A stretch of DNA of 64,000 bases from Clostridia bacterium (GCA_017626395.1 JAGAIU010000042.1:1-64000); one strand, 5' to 3'; numbered from the stretch's first letter, positions 39,735-49,137 are shown. The notes: generated by a model not told the origin, from the sequence alone. Numbers and translations are program-made.

Positions 39735-39971
39735 ATGGATACAGTTTTAGAAAAAGTAAAAGAAGTAATAAGCGAACAATTAGGAATTGATGATACAGAT
39801 ACAATTACTACTGAAACTACTTTTATCGATGACTTAGGAGCTGATTCACTTGACATTGTTGAGTTAATAATGGCTTTAGAAGAAGAATTTGATATGGAAA
39901 TTCCAGAAGAGGAAGCAGAAAAAATAACATCTGTAGGAGATGTAGTAACATATATCGAAAATAATCAATAA
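39735..39971 (+). CDS. acpP: Acyl carrier protein
   Basis: A 78-residue acidic protein that carries acyl chains on a phosphopantetheine arm attached to Ser38 in [10 protein letters not shown]. The ribosome site is GAGGAGGTG. No other fatty-acid genes are adjacent (no fabD, fabG, plsX). The acpP-rnc order is common in bacteria. A terminator separates it from rnc. Confidence 0.97.
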   Translation: MDTVLEKVKEVISEQLGIDDTDTITTETTFIDDLGADSLDIVELIMALEEEFDMEIPEEEAEKITSVGDVVTYIENNQ

Positions 39972-39978
39972 TTATAAA

Positions 39979-40009
39979 AAGGTACCTTAGCATATAAGGT
40001 GCTTTTTTT
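39979..40009 (+). terminator. Terminator after acpP
   Basis: AGGTACCTTA pairs with TAAGGTGCTT (G-U tolerant), followed by seven T residues. Confidence 0.82.
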
Positions 40010-40063
40010 CGCTTGAAATCTAAGGAAAAATTATATATAATATTAGATGAAGGAGAATACAAA

Positions 40064-40780
40064 ATGAACGAAAACGACAAGTTATTAAGATTACAATCTA
40101 AATTAAAATATATATTTAATGATACTAAATTATTAAAGATGGCACTTACACATAAATCATATGCATATGAACAAGCTAATCCAACTTATGATATGTATAA
40201 TGAAAGAATAGAGTTCTTAGGAGATGCTATATTAGAACATATAATATCAGACTTGTTATTTGCTCAAAAGCCAGAAATGGCAGAAGGTGAAATGACTAAA
40301 AAAAGAGCTGCTATAGTTTGCGAAGCATCTTTAAGTAGTGCTTTTAAAAGAATAGGTGGACAAGAATATATTTATCTTGGAAAATGTGAACAAAATTCAA
40401 ATGGTAAATTAAAAGATGCAATTGTAGCAGATGCTTTTGAAGCAACACTTGGTGCAATTTATCTTGATGGTGGTTATGATATTGCAAGAGATATTTGCCT
40501 AGAATTACTAGATAAAGAAATTAAAACTGTACTTAATGGTGGAACTTTAAATACAGATTATAAAACACAATTACAAGAAATACTACAAAGACATGGTAAT
40601 GTAAAAATAGAGTATATACTTCAAAAAGAAGAAGGACCAGAGCATGATAAATCATTTACTATAGATTTATTCTTTAATGGAACAAAGATTGGAGAAGGTA
40701 CAGGAAAAAGTAAAAAACAAGCAGAACAAGAAGCTGCTCATCAAGCAATATTAAATGGGGGAGAAAATCTTGGAAATTAA
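40064..40780 (+). CDS. rnc: Ribonuclease III
   Basis: A 239-residue double-strand RNA endonuclease for rRNA and mRNA processing. The signature NERIEFLGDAIL carries Glu50 and Asp54; the second metal pair lies in VADAFEATLGAIYLDGG. A dsRNA-binding domain fills the last 70 residues. The ATG at 40064 follows GAAGGAG by eight bases. Its end overlaps the following gene, so the two are coupled. Confidence 0.97.
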   Translation: MNENDKLLRLQSKLKYIFNDTKLLKMALTHKSYAYEQANPTYDMYNERIEFLGDAILEHIISDLLFAQKPEMAEGEMTKKRAAIVCEASLSSAFKRIGGQEYIYLGKCEQNSNGKLKDAIVADAFEATLGAIYLDGGYDIARDICLELLDKEIKTVLNGGTLNTDYKTQLQEILQRHGNVKIEYILQKEEGPEHDKSFTIDLFFNGTKIGEGTGKSKKQAEQEAAHQAILNGGENLGN

Positions 40781-41795
40781 ACTAGATTTATCACAAGAAT
40801 TAAAAAACTTTGCTAATAAAGATAATCAATATACTATTCCAATATTTATACCACATAAAGGTTGTCCAAATAATTGTGTGTTTTGCAATCAAAAGAAAAT
40901 TAGTGGACAAATAGAAGATGTTACTATTGAAGATGTAGATAATAAAATAAAAGAATATCTTGAATATTATAAAGATTCTTCTAAAAAAATAGAAATAGCT
41001 TTTTTTGGCGGTAGTTTTACAGGAATAGATATAGAATTACAGATAAGTTATTTAGAAGTAGCAAATAAGTATATAAAAGAAGGTAGAGTAGATAGTATTC
41101 GCATATCTACACGTCCAGATTATATTAATGAAGATATACTTGCTATGTTAAAAAAATATAATGTAAAAACTATCGAACTTGGAGTTCAATCTATGGATGA
41201 AAAAGTTCTAGAAGTGTCTCAAAGAGGTCATACTTCACAAGATGTAATAACTGCTTCTAATTTAATTAGAAAATACGGTATTAGACTAGGACATCAAATA
41301 ATGATTGGACTTCCAGAAAGTACAATTGAAACTGAGCTTTATACGATTAGAGAATGTTTAAAATTAGAGCCAAAACAACTTAGAATATATCCTGTATACG
41401 TTATAGAAGATAGTGAATTATATGCAATGTATAAAAATAGTGTATATAAACCATTATCTATCTCTGAAGCTGTATCTAGATGTAGTAAAGTAATTAAAGA
41501 ATGTACAAAAACAGATGTGGCAATAATTAGACTAGGGTTACAATCTACAGAAGATATTACAATAGCTAATACTAACATATATGGTCCGGTTAGCGATAAT
41601 TTAGCAGAATATGTAATGGCTGAAATAGTAAGAAATAAGATAGAAAAAATTTTAGATAATAATTTAATTAATGATGATATAATAATATATGTTCAAAAGA
41701 GATATGTTTCAATTTGTGTTGGCCCAAAGAAAATTAATAAAATTTACTTTGAGCAAAAATACAATGTAAAATATATCGTCAAAGGAGAGATTTAA
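40770..41795 (+). CDS. Radical SAM protein, Elp3-like family
   Basis: A 341-residue (from TTG) radical SAM enzyme. The cluster motif is Cys32-x3-Cys36-x2-Cys39 in GCPNNCVFC; glycine-rich FFGGSF follows. It resembles the Elp3/coproporphyrinogen-oxidase-like proteins that lie after rnc in many clostridia; the reaction is not established. The TTG at 40770 is chosen because GGGGGAG ends seven bases upstream; an ATG at 40755 overlaps that ribosome site. It overlaps rnc by 11 bases and its TAA overlaps the next ATG (TAATG). Confidence 0.88.
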   Translation: MEIKLDLSQELKNFANKDNQYTIPIFIPHKGCPNNCVFCNQKKISGQIEDVTIEDVDNKIKEYLEYYKDSSKKIEIAFFGGSFTGIDIELQISYLEVANKYIKEGRVDSIRISTRPDYINEDILAMLKKYNVKTIELGVQSMDEKVLEVSQRGHTSQDVITASNLIRKYGIRLGHQIMIGLPESTIETELYTIRECLKLEPKQLRIYPVYVIEDSELYAMYKNSVYKPLSISEAVSRCSKVIKECTKTDVAIIRLGLQSTEDITIANTNIYGPVSDNLAEYVMAEIVRNKIEKILDNNLINDDIIIYVQKRYVSICVGPKKINKIYFEQKYNVKYIVKGEI

Positions 41796-42259
41796 TGAAA
41801 AGAGTAATGTTTGCTGCAAGTTCAGGTGGACATTTAACAGAACTACTAAAACTTGAAGAATTATTTAACGAATATGACTATGTACTTGTAACAGAAAAAA
41901 CTGAAGTTACAGAACCTTTAAAAGACAAATATAATATAGAATTCATAAAGTATGGTCCTTGCAAAAATAAATTTAAATATATATTAACTATAATTCAAAA
42001 TTTATTTTCAGCAATAAGATTAGTACTTAAATATAAACCGGAAACTGTAATTTCAACAGGAGCACAAGTAGGCGGATTTTTCTGTTATGTAGGAAAATTT
42101 TTTGGTGCTAAAGTTATATATATTGAAACTATGGCAAAGATAAAAGAATTATCTGGAACAGGGAATAATGTATATAAAATAGCGGATAAATTTTATGTAC
42201 AATGGGAAGGCTTAGCTGAAAAATACGAAAAAGCTGAATATTTAGGAAGGTTGATATAA
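41795..42259 (+). CDS. PssD/Alg14-like glycosyltransferase subunit
   Basis: A 154-residue protein with the N-terminal FAASSGGHLTELLKL motif of the Alg14/PssD/EpsE family, a central hydrophobic stretch (about 62-80) and STGAQVGGFF. In this family the subunit anchors a catalytic Alg13-like partner to the membrane; that partner is the next gene, whose ATG follows the stop directly. Together they probably add a sugar to a lipid-linked intermediate of a surface polysaccharide. It is unusual to find this pair in the rnc operon. Confidence 0.9.
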   Translation: MKRVMFAASSGGHLTELLKLEELFNEYDYVLVTEKTEVTEPLKDKYNIEFIKYGPCKNKFKYILTIIQNLFSAIRLVLKYKPETVISTGAQVGGFFCYVGKFFGAKVIYIETMAKIKELSGTGNNVYKIADKFYVQWEGLAEKYEKAEYLGRLI

Positions 42260-42724
42260 ATGGTATTAATTAGTGTAGGTACACAGAAACAACAATTCAC
42301 AAGAATATTTGATATTGTAAAGAGAAGTAAAAGGTTATATAAAGAGAAAATAATTGCTCAAGCTGGGTATACTAAATATGATAGTAAAAGAATAGAAATG
42401 TTTGAATTTATTTCACTAGATGAAATGGAAAAGTATATTTCTGAGGCAGACTTAATTATATCTCATGGTGGAGTTGGAACAATATTTTCTGCATTGAAAA
42501 AGGGAAAAAAAGTTATAGCAGTTCCAAGACTTGAAAAATATGGTGAACATATTAATGATCATCAAATAGAGATATGCGAAGAACTTGAAAAAGAAGGTTA
42601 TATCTTATATTATAAAGATGGTATAGATACATTAGATAAATTAATAGAAGAAGTAAGAAAAAAAGAATTTAAAAAATATGATTCAGATAATAATTATTTG
42701 GATATTTTAAGAAAAGAAATATAG
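42260..42724 (+). CDS. PssE/Alg13-like glycosyltransferase subunit
   Basis: A 154-residue GT28 C-terminal-type protein: ISVGTQKQQFTR at the N-terminus and the UDP-sugar-binding region ISHGGVGTIFSALKKGKKVIAVPR with GEHINDHQ. It is the expected catalytic partner of the preceding PssD-like subunit and lies immediately after it. The sugar donor and acceptor are unknown. Confidence 0.92.
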   Translation: MVLISVGTQKQQFTRIFDIVKRSKRLYKEKIIAQAGYTKYDSKRIEMFEFISLDEMEKYISEADLIISHGGVGTIFSALKKGKKVIAVPRLEKYGEHINDHQIEICEELEKEGYILYYKDGIDTLDKLIEEVRKKEFKKYDSDNNYLDILRKEI

Positions 42725-42733
42725 GAGGTATAT

Positions 42734-43537
42734 ATGAGTGTTGATAGTTTAAAAGAAGTGGCTAAAAAGGTCAGAATGGACATTGTAAACATGATATATA
42801 ATGCTAAATCTGGTCATCCAGGTGGTTCATTATCTTGTACAGATATTTTAGTTGCATTATATCATGAAAAAATGAATTTAAATTTAGATGAAAATGGTAA
42901 TAGAATAGATAAATTTGTTTTATCTAAAGGGCATGCTGCTCCTGCATATTATGCTGTTTTATCTAGTAAAGGTTTTATACCTCATGAAGATTTAAAGACT
43001 TTAAGAAAAATAGATAGTTATCTTGAAGGACATCCTTCAAATAAAATAAATGGAGTAGATGTATCAAGTGGCTCTTTAGGTCAAGGATTATCTATTGCAA
43101 ATGGTATGGCTTTAGCGAAAAAGTTAGATAATATCGAAGGTAAAGTATATTGTGTATTAGGTGATGGCGAAATACAAGAAGGACAAATATGGGAAGCTTG
43201 TATGACAGCTAATAAATATAAACTAAATAATTTGGTGACATTTTTAGATTATAATGGATTACAAATTGATGGAAACATTATGGATGTTAAAAGTGTGAAT
43301 AACTTAAAAGAAAAATTTGAGTCTTTTGGATGGAATGTACAAGAAATAGATGGACATGATTTTGAACAAATTTTAGTTGCTATAGATAATACAGAAAATT
43401 CCTTAAAACCTAATATGATTATAGCAAAAACTATAAAAGGAAAAGGTGTTTCTTTTATGGAAAATAAAGCTGGGTGGCATGGTAAAGCACCTAATGAAGA
43501 AGAATACAAACTAGCAATAGAAGAACTATCTAAATAG
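42734..43537 (+). CDS. Transketolase, N-terminal subunit
   Basis: A 267-residue half-transketolase containing the thiamine-diphosphate domain: SKGHAAPAYYA, GSLGQGLSIANG and the GDGEIQEGQIWEA ... N motif. Transketolase moves two-carbon units in the pentose phosphate pathway. In many clostridia and archaea the enzyme is split into two proteins. The C-terminal half is encoded 0.9 kb downstream, after an unrelated coiled-coil gene. Confidence 0.95.
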   Translation: MSVDSLKEVAKKVRMDIVNMIYNAKSGHPGGSLSCTDILVALYHEKMNLNLDENGNRIDKFVLSKGHAAPAYYAVLSSKGFIPHEDLKTLRKIDSYLEGHPSNKINGVDVSSGSLGQGLSIANGMALAKKLDNIEGKVYCVLGDGEIQEGQIWEACMTANKYKLNNLVTFLDYNGLQIDGNIMDVKSVNNLKEKFESFGWNVQEIDGHDFEQILVAIDNTENSLKPNMIIAKTIKGKGVSFMENKAGWHGKAPNEEEYKLAIEELSK

Positions 43538-43548
43538 TGGTGGTGAAA

Positions 43549-44451
43549 ATGGAAAATATATCTAAAAAAGACATTACTTTCAGAATAAATAATTTAAAAA
43601 AGAGAGTATCTGAAATTAATGATAAAATAATAAAAAATAATGAAGAAATGGATTCTAGATATAATTTTGCCAAAAAATTGGGAATAAAAGTAGATAATAT
43701 AAGTAGCACAAATGATGAAATAATAGAAGGACTAAAAGTATATATAGATAAAACAGACGAGATAATATCTAAAATACAAGATGTGCAAGACGAAGATGTC
43801 GAGCAAGAATGTAAAATATTAAATAACATGTTATATTTAGATGATATGAAATTAAAAAATATCAGTCAATTAATACAAGAAAATAAAGAATTAAATATAA
43901 GAGAATATATAAATAGAATAGCAGATAGAGCTAATGATTTAATACGTGATGAGGAAGTCAAAAGTATAGATGATAATATAAAGAAACTATCTAAAAAAAG
44001 TAATTTAATAGAAAAAATCATAGGGAAAGATAAAGTAAAAAAAGCTTTATTAGAAAATTATAATCTTAAGAGAGTAGAAACATTAAATAAAAAATATATT
44101 CCGTATAATAAAAGTATATTAGAGATAGTTAATATAACTAGAAATTGTGGATATAAATCTAGTAAAATAGAAGATTTTATAACAAAACTTTCAAAAGAAT
44201 ATGAATTTGAAAATTTGGTAGAAAATGCACTAATTACTTTAGAAAAAGAAGTAAAAATTCCTTTTTTCTATAATAAAGAATTTGTTAATAAATTAAACAC
44301 TGAAAATACAATAATGTTAGATAGAATTAATGATAAGAAAAATGTAAAGCCTAAAGTTTCAGAATATCAAATGTATAATGATATGTTGAAAAATGATATA
44401 ACAACTTTAGAACTTTTAAATTTTAATAATATTTTAGATGAGGTGATATAA
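43549..44451 (+). CDS. Coiled-coil protein between the transketolase halves
   Basis: A 300-residue, very Lys/Asn/Ile-rich protein, largely helical with coiled-coil segments in the first 160 residues. No signal peptide, membrane helix or known motif is seen. The ATG at 43549 follows GGTGGTG closely; a GTG 12 bases up overlaps the previous stop. Its TAA overlaps the ATG of the next transketolase subunit (TAATG), so translation is coupled and its position inside the pair is fixed. Function unknown; a partner or regulator of transketolase is only a guess. Confidence 0.7.
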   Translation: MENISKKDITFRINNLKKRVSEINDKIIKNNEEMDSRYNFAKKLGIKVDNISSTNDEIIEGLKVYIDKTDEIISKIQDVQDEDVEQECKILNNMLYLDDMKLKNISQLIQENKELNIREYINRIADRANDLIRDEEVKSIDDNIKKLSKKSNLIEKIIGKDKVKKALLENYNLKRVETLNKKYIPYNKSILEIVNITRNCGYKSSKIEDFITKLSKEYEFENLVENALITLEKEVKIPFFYNKEFVNKLNTENTIMLDRINDKKNVKPKVSEYQMYNDMLKNDITTLELLNFNNILDEVI

Positions 44452-45356
44452 TGAAATCAACAAGAAAAGCTTATGGAGAATTTTTATCACAATTAGGAGA
44501 AGATAAAAATGTAGTAGTTTTAGATGCAGATTTAGCTACTGCGACTAAAACAGATATGTTTATGAAGGAATATCCTGAAAGACATATTGATGTGGGAATA
44601 GCAGAACAAGATTTAGTAGGAACTGCTTGTGGATTAGCATTAAGTGGAAAAACTGTTTTTGCTTCTACCTTTGCAATTTTTATGGCTGGAAGGGCATATG
44701 ATCAAGTAAGAAATACTGCTGCATATTCACATGTTAATGTAAATTTATGTGCTACTCATGCGGGAGTTATGGTAGGGGAAGATGGACCTACACATCAATG
44801 TATAGAAGATATTGCATTGATGAATGTAGTACCAACTATGAAAGTTTTATCTCCTGCGGATGATGTTAGTACTAAAAAAATCCTAAAATTCTGTTTAAAT
44901 GAAGAAGGCCCAAAATATATTAGACTTGGAAGAAGTGATCTTGAAGATATTTATACAGAAGATGCGGAATTTAAATTAGGCGGCTCTAATACTTTTGGTG
45001 ATGGTACAGATGGTACAGTATTTGCATATGGACCAACTGTAAGTATTGCTCTAAATGCCCAAAAAGAATTAAAAGAAAAGGGTATTAATATTAGAGTAGT
45101 AGATCTTTATAGCATAAAACCAGTAGATAGAGATATAATTATAAAATGTGCTAAAGAAACAGATAAATTAATATCTATTGAAGATCATAGTGTTATAGGT
45201 GGTATTGGAAGTATCATATCTAATGTTCTATGTGAAGAATATCCTAAAAAATTAGAAAAAATAGGGATTAAAGATACTTTTGGTAAGTCTGGAAACTGGA
45301 AGGTTGTATACGAATACTTTGGACTTACAAAAGATAATATAATAAATAAATTCTAA
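44451..45356 (+). CDS. Transketolase, C-terminal subunit
   Basis: A 301-residue half-transketolase with the pyrimidine-binding and C-terminal domains: VLDADLATATKTD, DVGIAEQDLVGTACGLA (the Glu contacting the cofactor) and FAYGPTVSIAL. It should form a heterotetramer with the N-terminal subunit. A bidirectional terminator closes the operon. Confidence 0.95.
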   Translation: MKSTRKAYGEFLSQLGEDKNVVVLDADLATATKTDMFMKEYPERHIDVGIAEQDLVGTACGLALSGKTVFASTFAIFMAGRAYDQVRNTAAYSHVNVNLCATHAGVMVGEDGPTHQCIEDIALMNVVPTMKVLSPADDVSTKKILKFCLNEEGPKYIRLGRSDLEDIYTEDAEFKLGGSNTFGDGTDGTVFAYGPTVSIALNAQKELKEKGINIRVVDLYSIKPVDRDIIIKCAKETDKLISIEDHSVIGGIGSIISNVLCEEYPKKLEKIGIKDTFGKSGNWKVVYEYFGLTKDNIINKF

Positions 45357-45357
45357 A

Positions 45358-45396
45358 AAAAAGTAGTTACTATTAAATGTGGTAACTACTTTTTTA
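45358..45396 (+). terminator. Bidirectional terminator between the tkt operon and the XRE gene
   Basis: AAGTAGTTAC pairs with GTAACTACTT across an 11-12-base loop, with A residues on one side and T residues on the other. It serves the plus-strand operon and the minus-strand regulator that ends at 45394. Confidence 0.88.
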
Positions 45397-45633
45397 TATG
45401 TTTAAATCTATATCATTAAATATATTATCTGCAAAAAATTCTTCAAGAGTAATGTTTAATCCATAACATACTCTGGAGATAGTTAGGAGTTTAGGATTAT
45501 TACTATCTCCAATAACTATAGATTGCAAAGTAGATTGAGTCAAAAAACTTACATTAGCTAATTTGTTTATGCTAATGTTCTTTTCTTTGCACAAATTCAA
45601 TATTCTTGTAGATATTGCTTTTGAGATAGTCAT
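45394..45633 (-). CDS. XRE-family helix-turn-helix regulator
   Basis: A 79-residue single-domain regulator. The helix-turn-helix covers about residues 16-60: INKLANVSFLTQSTLQSI then LLTISRVCYGLNITLEEFF, the Cro/C1 type. The ribosome site AAGGAGGG precedes the ATG. It is divergent from a zinc-ribbon membrane protein gene, and a perfect 16-bp palindrome lies between them, a likely operator for this protein and its own autoregulation. Confidence 0.9.
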   Translation of the reverse strand: MTISKAISTRILNLCKEKNISINKLANVSFLTQSTLQSIVIGDSNNPKLLTISRVCYGLNITLEEFFADNIFNDIDLNI

Positions 45634-45680
45634 AATTCCCTCCTTTTTGACAATTATATCAAGTAATTGTTTTATAGTAT

Positions 45681-45696
45681 TAACGTTGCAACGTTA
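45681..45696. promoter_or_regulatory. 16-bp palindromic operator
   Basis: TAACGTTGCAACGTTA is a perfect dyad in the divergent region. It lies 48 bases upstream of the XRE start, and its right edge touches the probable -35 region of the zinc-ribbon gene (the -10 TATAAT is at 45719-45724). Its size fits one XRE dimer. Confidence 0.7.
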
Positions 45697-45755
45697 CAAT
45701 GATTATGACAAAATAAGCTATAATATTTGTATAAAAGACAAATAGGAGGAGTTTT

Positions 45756-46445
45756 ATGGATAACAATACAAAGAAATGTAAATATTGTGGCACTGATATG
45801 GATAAATCAGTGAAATTTTGTCCAACTTGTAAAAGAAGACAAAAACTTGCTTGGTGGCAAATGCTATTAATTGTATTAGGTGTAATTTTATTATTGAATA
45901 TATTCACTACACAAAGTAACAATGAGAATAGCAGTAATAATGCTACAAATACTAACAATGGCATGAATACAAGTACCTCAGTTAATCACTCAACTACTAA
46001 TAATAGTACAACTAATAATTCTAACAAAACAGAAAATAAGGTATATAAATTGGGTGAAACTTGGACTGTAGATGGACAATGGAATTTAACTGTAAATTCT
46101 GTAACAACTACAACCGAAAGAAATCAATTTTCGGATAAAACACCTGCACAAGTATTAATTGTAGATTATAGTTATGAAAATTTAGGTTATGAAGATGATA
46201 TAATGGACGGGTTATTTATAAGTTTAGAGATAGAAACAATAATAGATGCTAATGGGGAGGTTGGATATTCATATCCTAATTCTGTTGCAAATTATCCTCA
46301 GGAAATTCCGGTTGGAGCTAAATGTTCAAATGCTCAAGCTTGTATAGCTGTAGATAATACTAGCGATAAAATTAAAATAATTGTTACAGAGTATGACAGC
46401 AATGATAAAAAGCAAAAAGCAACATTTGAATTAGAAGTTCAATAA
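45756..46445 (+). CDS. Zinc-ribbon membrane protein with DUF4352-like domain
   Basis: A 229-residue protein. A four-Cys zinc ribbon (CKYCG ... CPTC, residues 8-28) faces the cytoplasm. One membrane helix follows (about 36-54), then a Ser/Thr/Asn-rich linker and an extracytoplasmic immunoglobulin-like domain of DUF4352 type (about 95-229). The ribosome site is AGGAGG. The layout suggests a surface or signalling protein; its function is not known. It is divergent from the XRE regulator, which probably controls it. Confidence 0.82.
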   Translation: MDNNTKKCKYCGTDMDKSVKFCPTCKRRQKLAWWQMLLIVLGVILLLNIFTTQSNNENSSNNATNTNNGMNTSTSVNHSTTNNSTTNNSNKTENKVYKLGETWTVDGQWNLTVNSVTTTTERNQFSDKTPAQVLIVDYSYENLGYEDDIMDGLFISLEIETIIDANGEVGYSYPNSVANYPQEIPVGAKCSNAQACIAVDNTSDKIKIIVTEYDSNDKKQKATFELEVQ

Positions 46446-46455
46446 GTAGTAGAAA

Positions 46456-46489
46456 TAAAAGGTTTACTGTGTAAACCTTTTATTTTTTT
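46456..46489 (+). terminator. Terminator after the zinc-ribbon gene
   Basis: ATAAAAGGTTTAC pairs with GTAAACCTTTTAT around TGT, followed by T residues. Confidence 0.92.
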
Positions 46490-46518
46490 GCATATTATTG
46501 TCTTATGTAAAATTATCC

Positions 46519-46547
46519 TTGATAATGAGCAAATTTTATTATATAAT
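46519..46547 (+). promoter_or_regulatory. Promoter of the rarA operon
   Basis: TTGATA (46519-46524), 17-base spacer, TATAAT (46542-46547). Confidence 0.75.
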
Positions 46548-46580
46548 TATTGAGAAAAAGAAGGAGTTAAGAGGTGTTAT

Positions 46581-47840
46581 ATGGAACCACTTGCATATAG
46601 AATGAAGCCTACTAAATTAGAAGATTTTTTTGGACAAGAAGATATAGTAGGAAAAGAAAAATTATTATATAGACTAATAAAAGCAGATAAATTAACATCA
46701 GCGATTTTTTGGGGACCACCAGGATGTGGTAAAACATCTCTTGCAAGAGTAATAGCTAGTACTACAAAGAATAAGTTTGTTACTTTAAATGCTACTACAG
46801 CTGGTGTTGGAGATATAAAAAGTGTTGTAGAAGAAGCACAAAATATATTTACTAATCCAACAGGAAAAGTAATACTTTTTATAGATGAGATTCATAGATT
46901 TAACAAGCTGCAACAAGATGCATTACTGCCACATGTAGAAAAAGGTACAGTTATTCTAATAGGTGCTACTACTGAAAATCCATATTTTTCTGTTAATAAA
47001 GCCTTAATTTCAAGATCTACAGTTTTTAAATTTAAAGAATTAGGTGAAGCTGATGTTCTTAAAATACTAAAAAATTGTATTAATAATAAAGAACACGGAC
47101 TTGGAAATTATAATCTAGAAATAACTGACGATGCACTAGGATATATAGCTATGTGTTCTAACGGAGATGTAAGAACCGCATTAAATGCTTTAGAGCTTGC
47201 TGTTATTACTACCGAAATGAATGAAGAAGGTAAAATAATAATTACAAAAGATATAGCTATAAATTGTGTACAACAAAAGAAATCAGTTTATGATAAAACT
47301 AATGATTCACATTATGATGTAATTTCAGCATTTATAAAATCAATGAGAGGATCAGATCCGGATGCAACATTACATTATTTAGCAAGAATGCTAGATGCAG
47401 GCGAAGATCCTATGTTTATAGCACGTAGGATTGTTATCCAATCTTCTGAAGATGTTGGACTTGCTAATAGTGATGCTTTAAAAGTTGCAGTAGCTGCAAT
47501 GAATGCAGTACATCAAATAGGAATGCCGGAATCGAGAATAATACTTGCACAAGCAGCTTTAACAGTAGCATTAAGTCCTAAATCTAATACATCTTATAGA
47601 GGGATAAATAAAGCTATGGAAGATGTAAGAACTAAAGATGTTGGACAAGTGCCAATGCACATTAGAAATGCTGCAGCACAAGGAATGGAAGAATTTGGAT
47701 ATGGTGAAGGATATAAATATCCTCATGACTATAAATATGGTAAAGTTGAACAACAATACTTACCAGACAAGTTAATAAATGAAAAATACTTTGAACCAAG
47801 AGAGTGGGAGAATTTTTATGAAAAAGAGGAAGAAGAATAA
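46581..47840 (+). CDS. rarA: Replication-associated recombination protein A (MgsA/RarA)
   Basis: A 419-residue AAA+ ATPase acting at stalled replication forks. It opens with YRMKPTKLEDFFGQE. Walker A is GPPGCGKT (45-52), and the family-specific Walker B is FIDEIHRFNKLQQD. The C-terminal tetramerisation domain has AARRIVIQSSEDVGLA-like and YRGINKAMEDV segments. Full length. It overlaps the next gene by 23 bases. Confidence 0.95.
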   Translation: MEPLAYRMKPTKLEDFFGQEDIVGKEKLLYRLIKADKLTSAIFWGPPGCGKTSLARVIASTTKNKFVTLNATTAGVGDIKSVVEEAQNIFTNPTGKVILFIDEIHRFNKLQQDALLPHVEKGTVILIGATTENPYFSVNKALISRSTVFKFKELGEADVLKILKNCINNKEHGLGNYNLEITDDALGYIAMCSNGDVRTALNALELAVITTEMNEEGKIIITKDIAINCVQQKKSVYDKTNDSHYDVISAFIKSMRGSDPDATLHYLARMLDAGEDPMFIARRIVIQSSEDVGLANSDALKVAVAAMNAVHQIGMPESRIILAQAALTVALSPKSNTSYRGINKAMEDVRTKDVGQVPMHIRNAAAQGMEEFGYGEGYKYPHDYKYGKVEQQYLPDKLINEKYFEPREWENFYEKEEEE

Positions 47841-49125
47841 AAATTCATCTGTATTTTTAGAAGAAGTAGAAACAACTTTAGAAAAAGACATAGAGCAAGG
47901 TATAGACATAGTAAATAGAAATAGAGAAGAATTAAATAATGAAAGAAATCAGAGAATAAATAAATTTGAAAGAAATGCTAATGGTCAAATTATAGAAAGA
48001 CCGAAAATAAGATATAAAATTAGTACAAGAACTATTATATTTATTGTAGCATTTATAATATTAGTTACATGGCTTTTAAATGATTATGGACCAATATTTG
48101 GAATACATATAAGTAGAAATGTATCTACTTCTTTAGAAGAAAGCAAAATAGAGCTTGTAACTAAAGATAGTGATATATATGGAATGTACAATGAAGAACT
48201 TTTTGTATACTCAAATAATACTATAACTACATATAATGAAAAATGCGAAGTAACATGGGTACATGTTTTTTCAGATAGCTTTACACCAAGTATATATGTA
48301 GAAGGTAAGTATATGCTTGTAACTAATGACTCGACAGGTACATTATATTTGTTTGAAAGTAATAATGAAATATTAAATAAAAAGATAGATGGTACAATTA
48401 AAAATGCTTTTTTAGATAAATATGGTAATATGGCTATTGAATATTCAAATGAATCTGGTTTTAACAATATAATAAGTGTATACGATAAAAGAGGTAGAAA
48501 TAAGTATGATGCATACTTAACTCAAGAAAATATTATTTCTATGAAAATGTTAGATAATGCTGAGAGAATCATTTTTTCGGAAGCTGTTACTAATTCTTCA
48601 AACATAGGAATAAAATTTAGAGAGATAGACATTTCTAAAAATGAGAATGAACAAATAAGAGATATTATTTCTTTAGATAATCAGTTTGTTTACGATTTTA
48701 ATGTACAAGGAAAAAATATATATGCTCTATTGGATGATAAGATTGTACAGATAGATATTGAAACTGGAAATTCTACAACTCTCAAAGAGTTTGATAGTAC
48801 ACAAATGATATTTGTTGCTTTAAATAATAATTATTATACTTATTTAGAAAGAAATCTTCAAGAAAATAAATATGTAATAGAAAATGTAAATTATGATGGT
48901 ACAAAAATCAGTACAACAAGTATTGATTCTGTTCCTAAAACAATGATAAACAGCGATTTTGTAAATTATTATATTTATCAAGATCATGTATATATTTTAA
49001 ATAAATGGGGGATTGAGTTACAATCTCGCGAAACAAACTTTACACCTAAACAATGTATAGTTTTCAATAATAATAAAAGTTTAGCTTTAATTTATACAAA
49101 TAAAATATATGTTGTAAATTTATAA
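47818..49125 (+). CDS. DUF5711-like membrane protein with predicted beta-propeller
   Basis: A 435-residue protein. A Lys-rich cytoplasmic N-terminus of about 75 residues precedes one membrane helix (about 77-95). The extracytoplasmic part has repeated four-strand blades (for example YGMYNEELFVYSNNTITTYN, about 45-residue period) that suggest a propeller. It resembles the clostridial DUF5711 family. The ATG at 47818, inside the end of rarA, has GGGAG upstream. It lies with cvpA in one operon; function unknown. Confidence 0.75.
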   Translation: MKKRKKNKNSSVFLEEVETTLEKDIEQGIDIVNRNREELNNERNQRINKFERNANGQIIERPKIRYKISTRTIIFIVAFIILVTWLLNDYGPIFGIHISRNVSTSLEESKIELVTKDSDIYGMYNEELFVYSNNTITTYNEKCEVTWVHVFSDSFTPSIYVEGKYMLVTNDSTGTLYLFESNNEILNKKIDGTIKNAFLDKYGNMAIEYSNESGFNNIISVYDKRGRNKYDAYLTQENIISMKMLDNAERIIFSEAVTNSSNIGIKFREIDISKNENEQIRDIISLDNQFVYDFNVQGKNIYALLDDKIVQIDIETGNSTTLKEFDSTQMIFVALNNNYYTYLERNLQENKYVIENVNYDGTKISTTSIDSVPKTMINSDFVNYYIYQDHVYILNKWGIELQSRETNFTPKQCIVFNNNKSLALIYTNKIYVVNL

Positions 49126-49137
49126 GGAGGTAGTTGT

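Noticed and set aside
45563-45745. Plus-strand frame across the XRE gene start and operator
   Set aside because: It covers the divergent promoter region, the palindrome and the regulator in antisense; no ribosome site.
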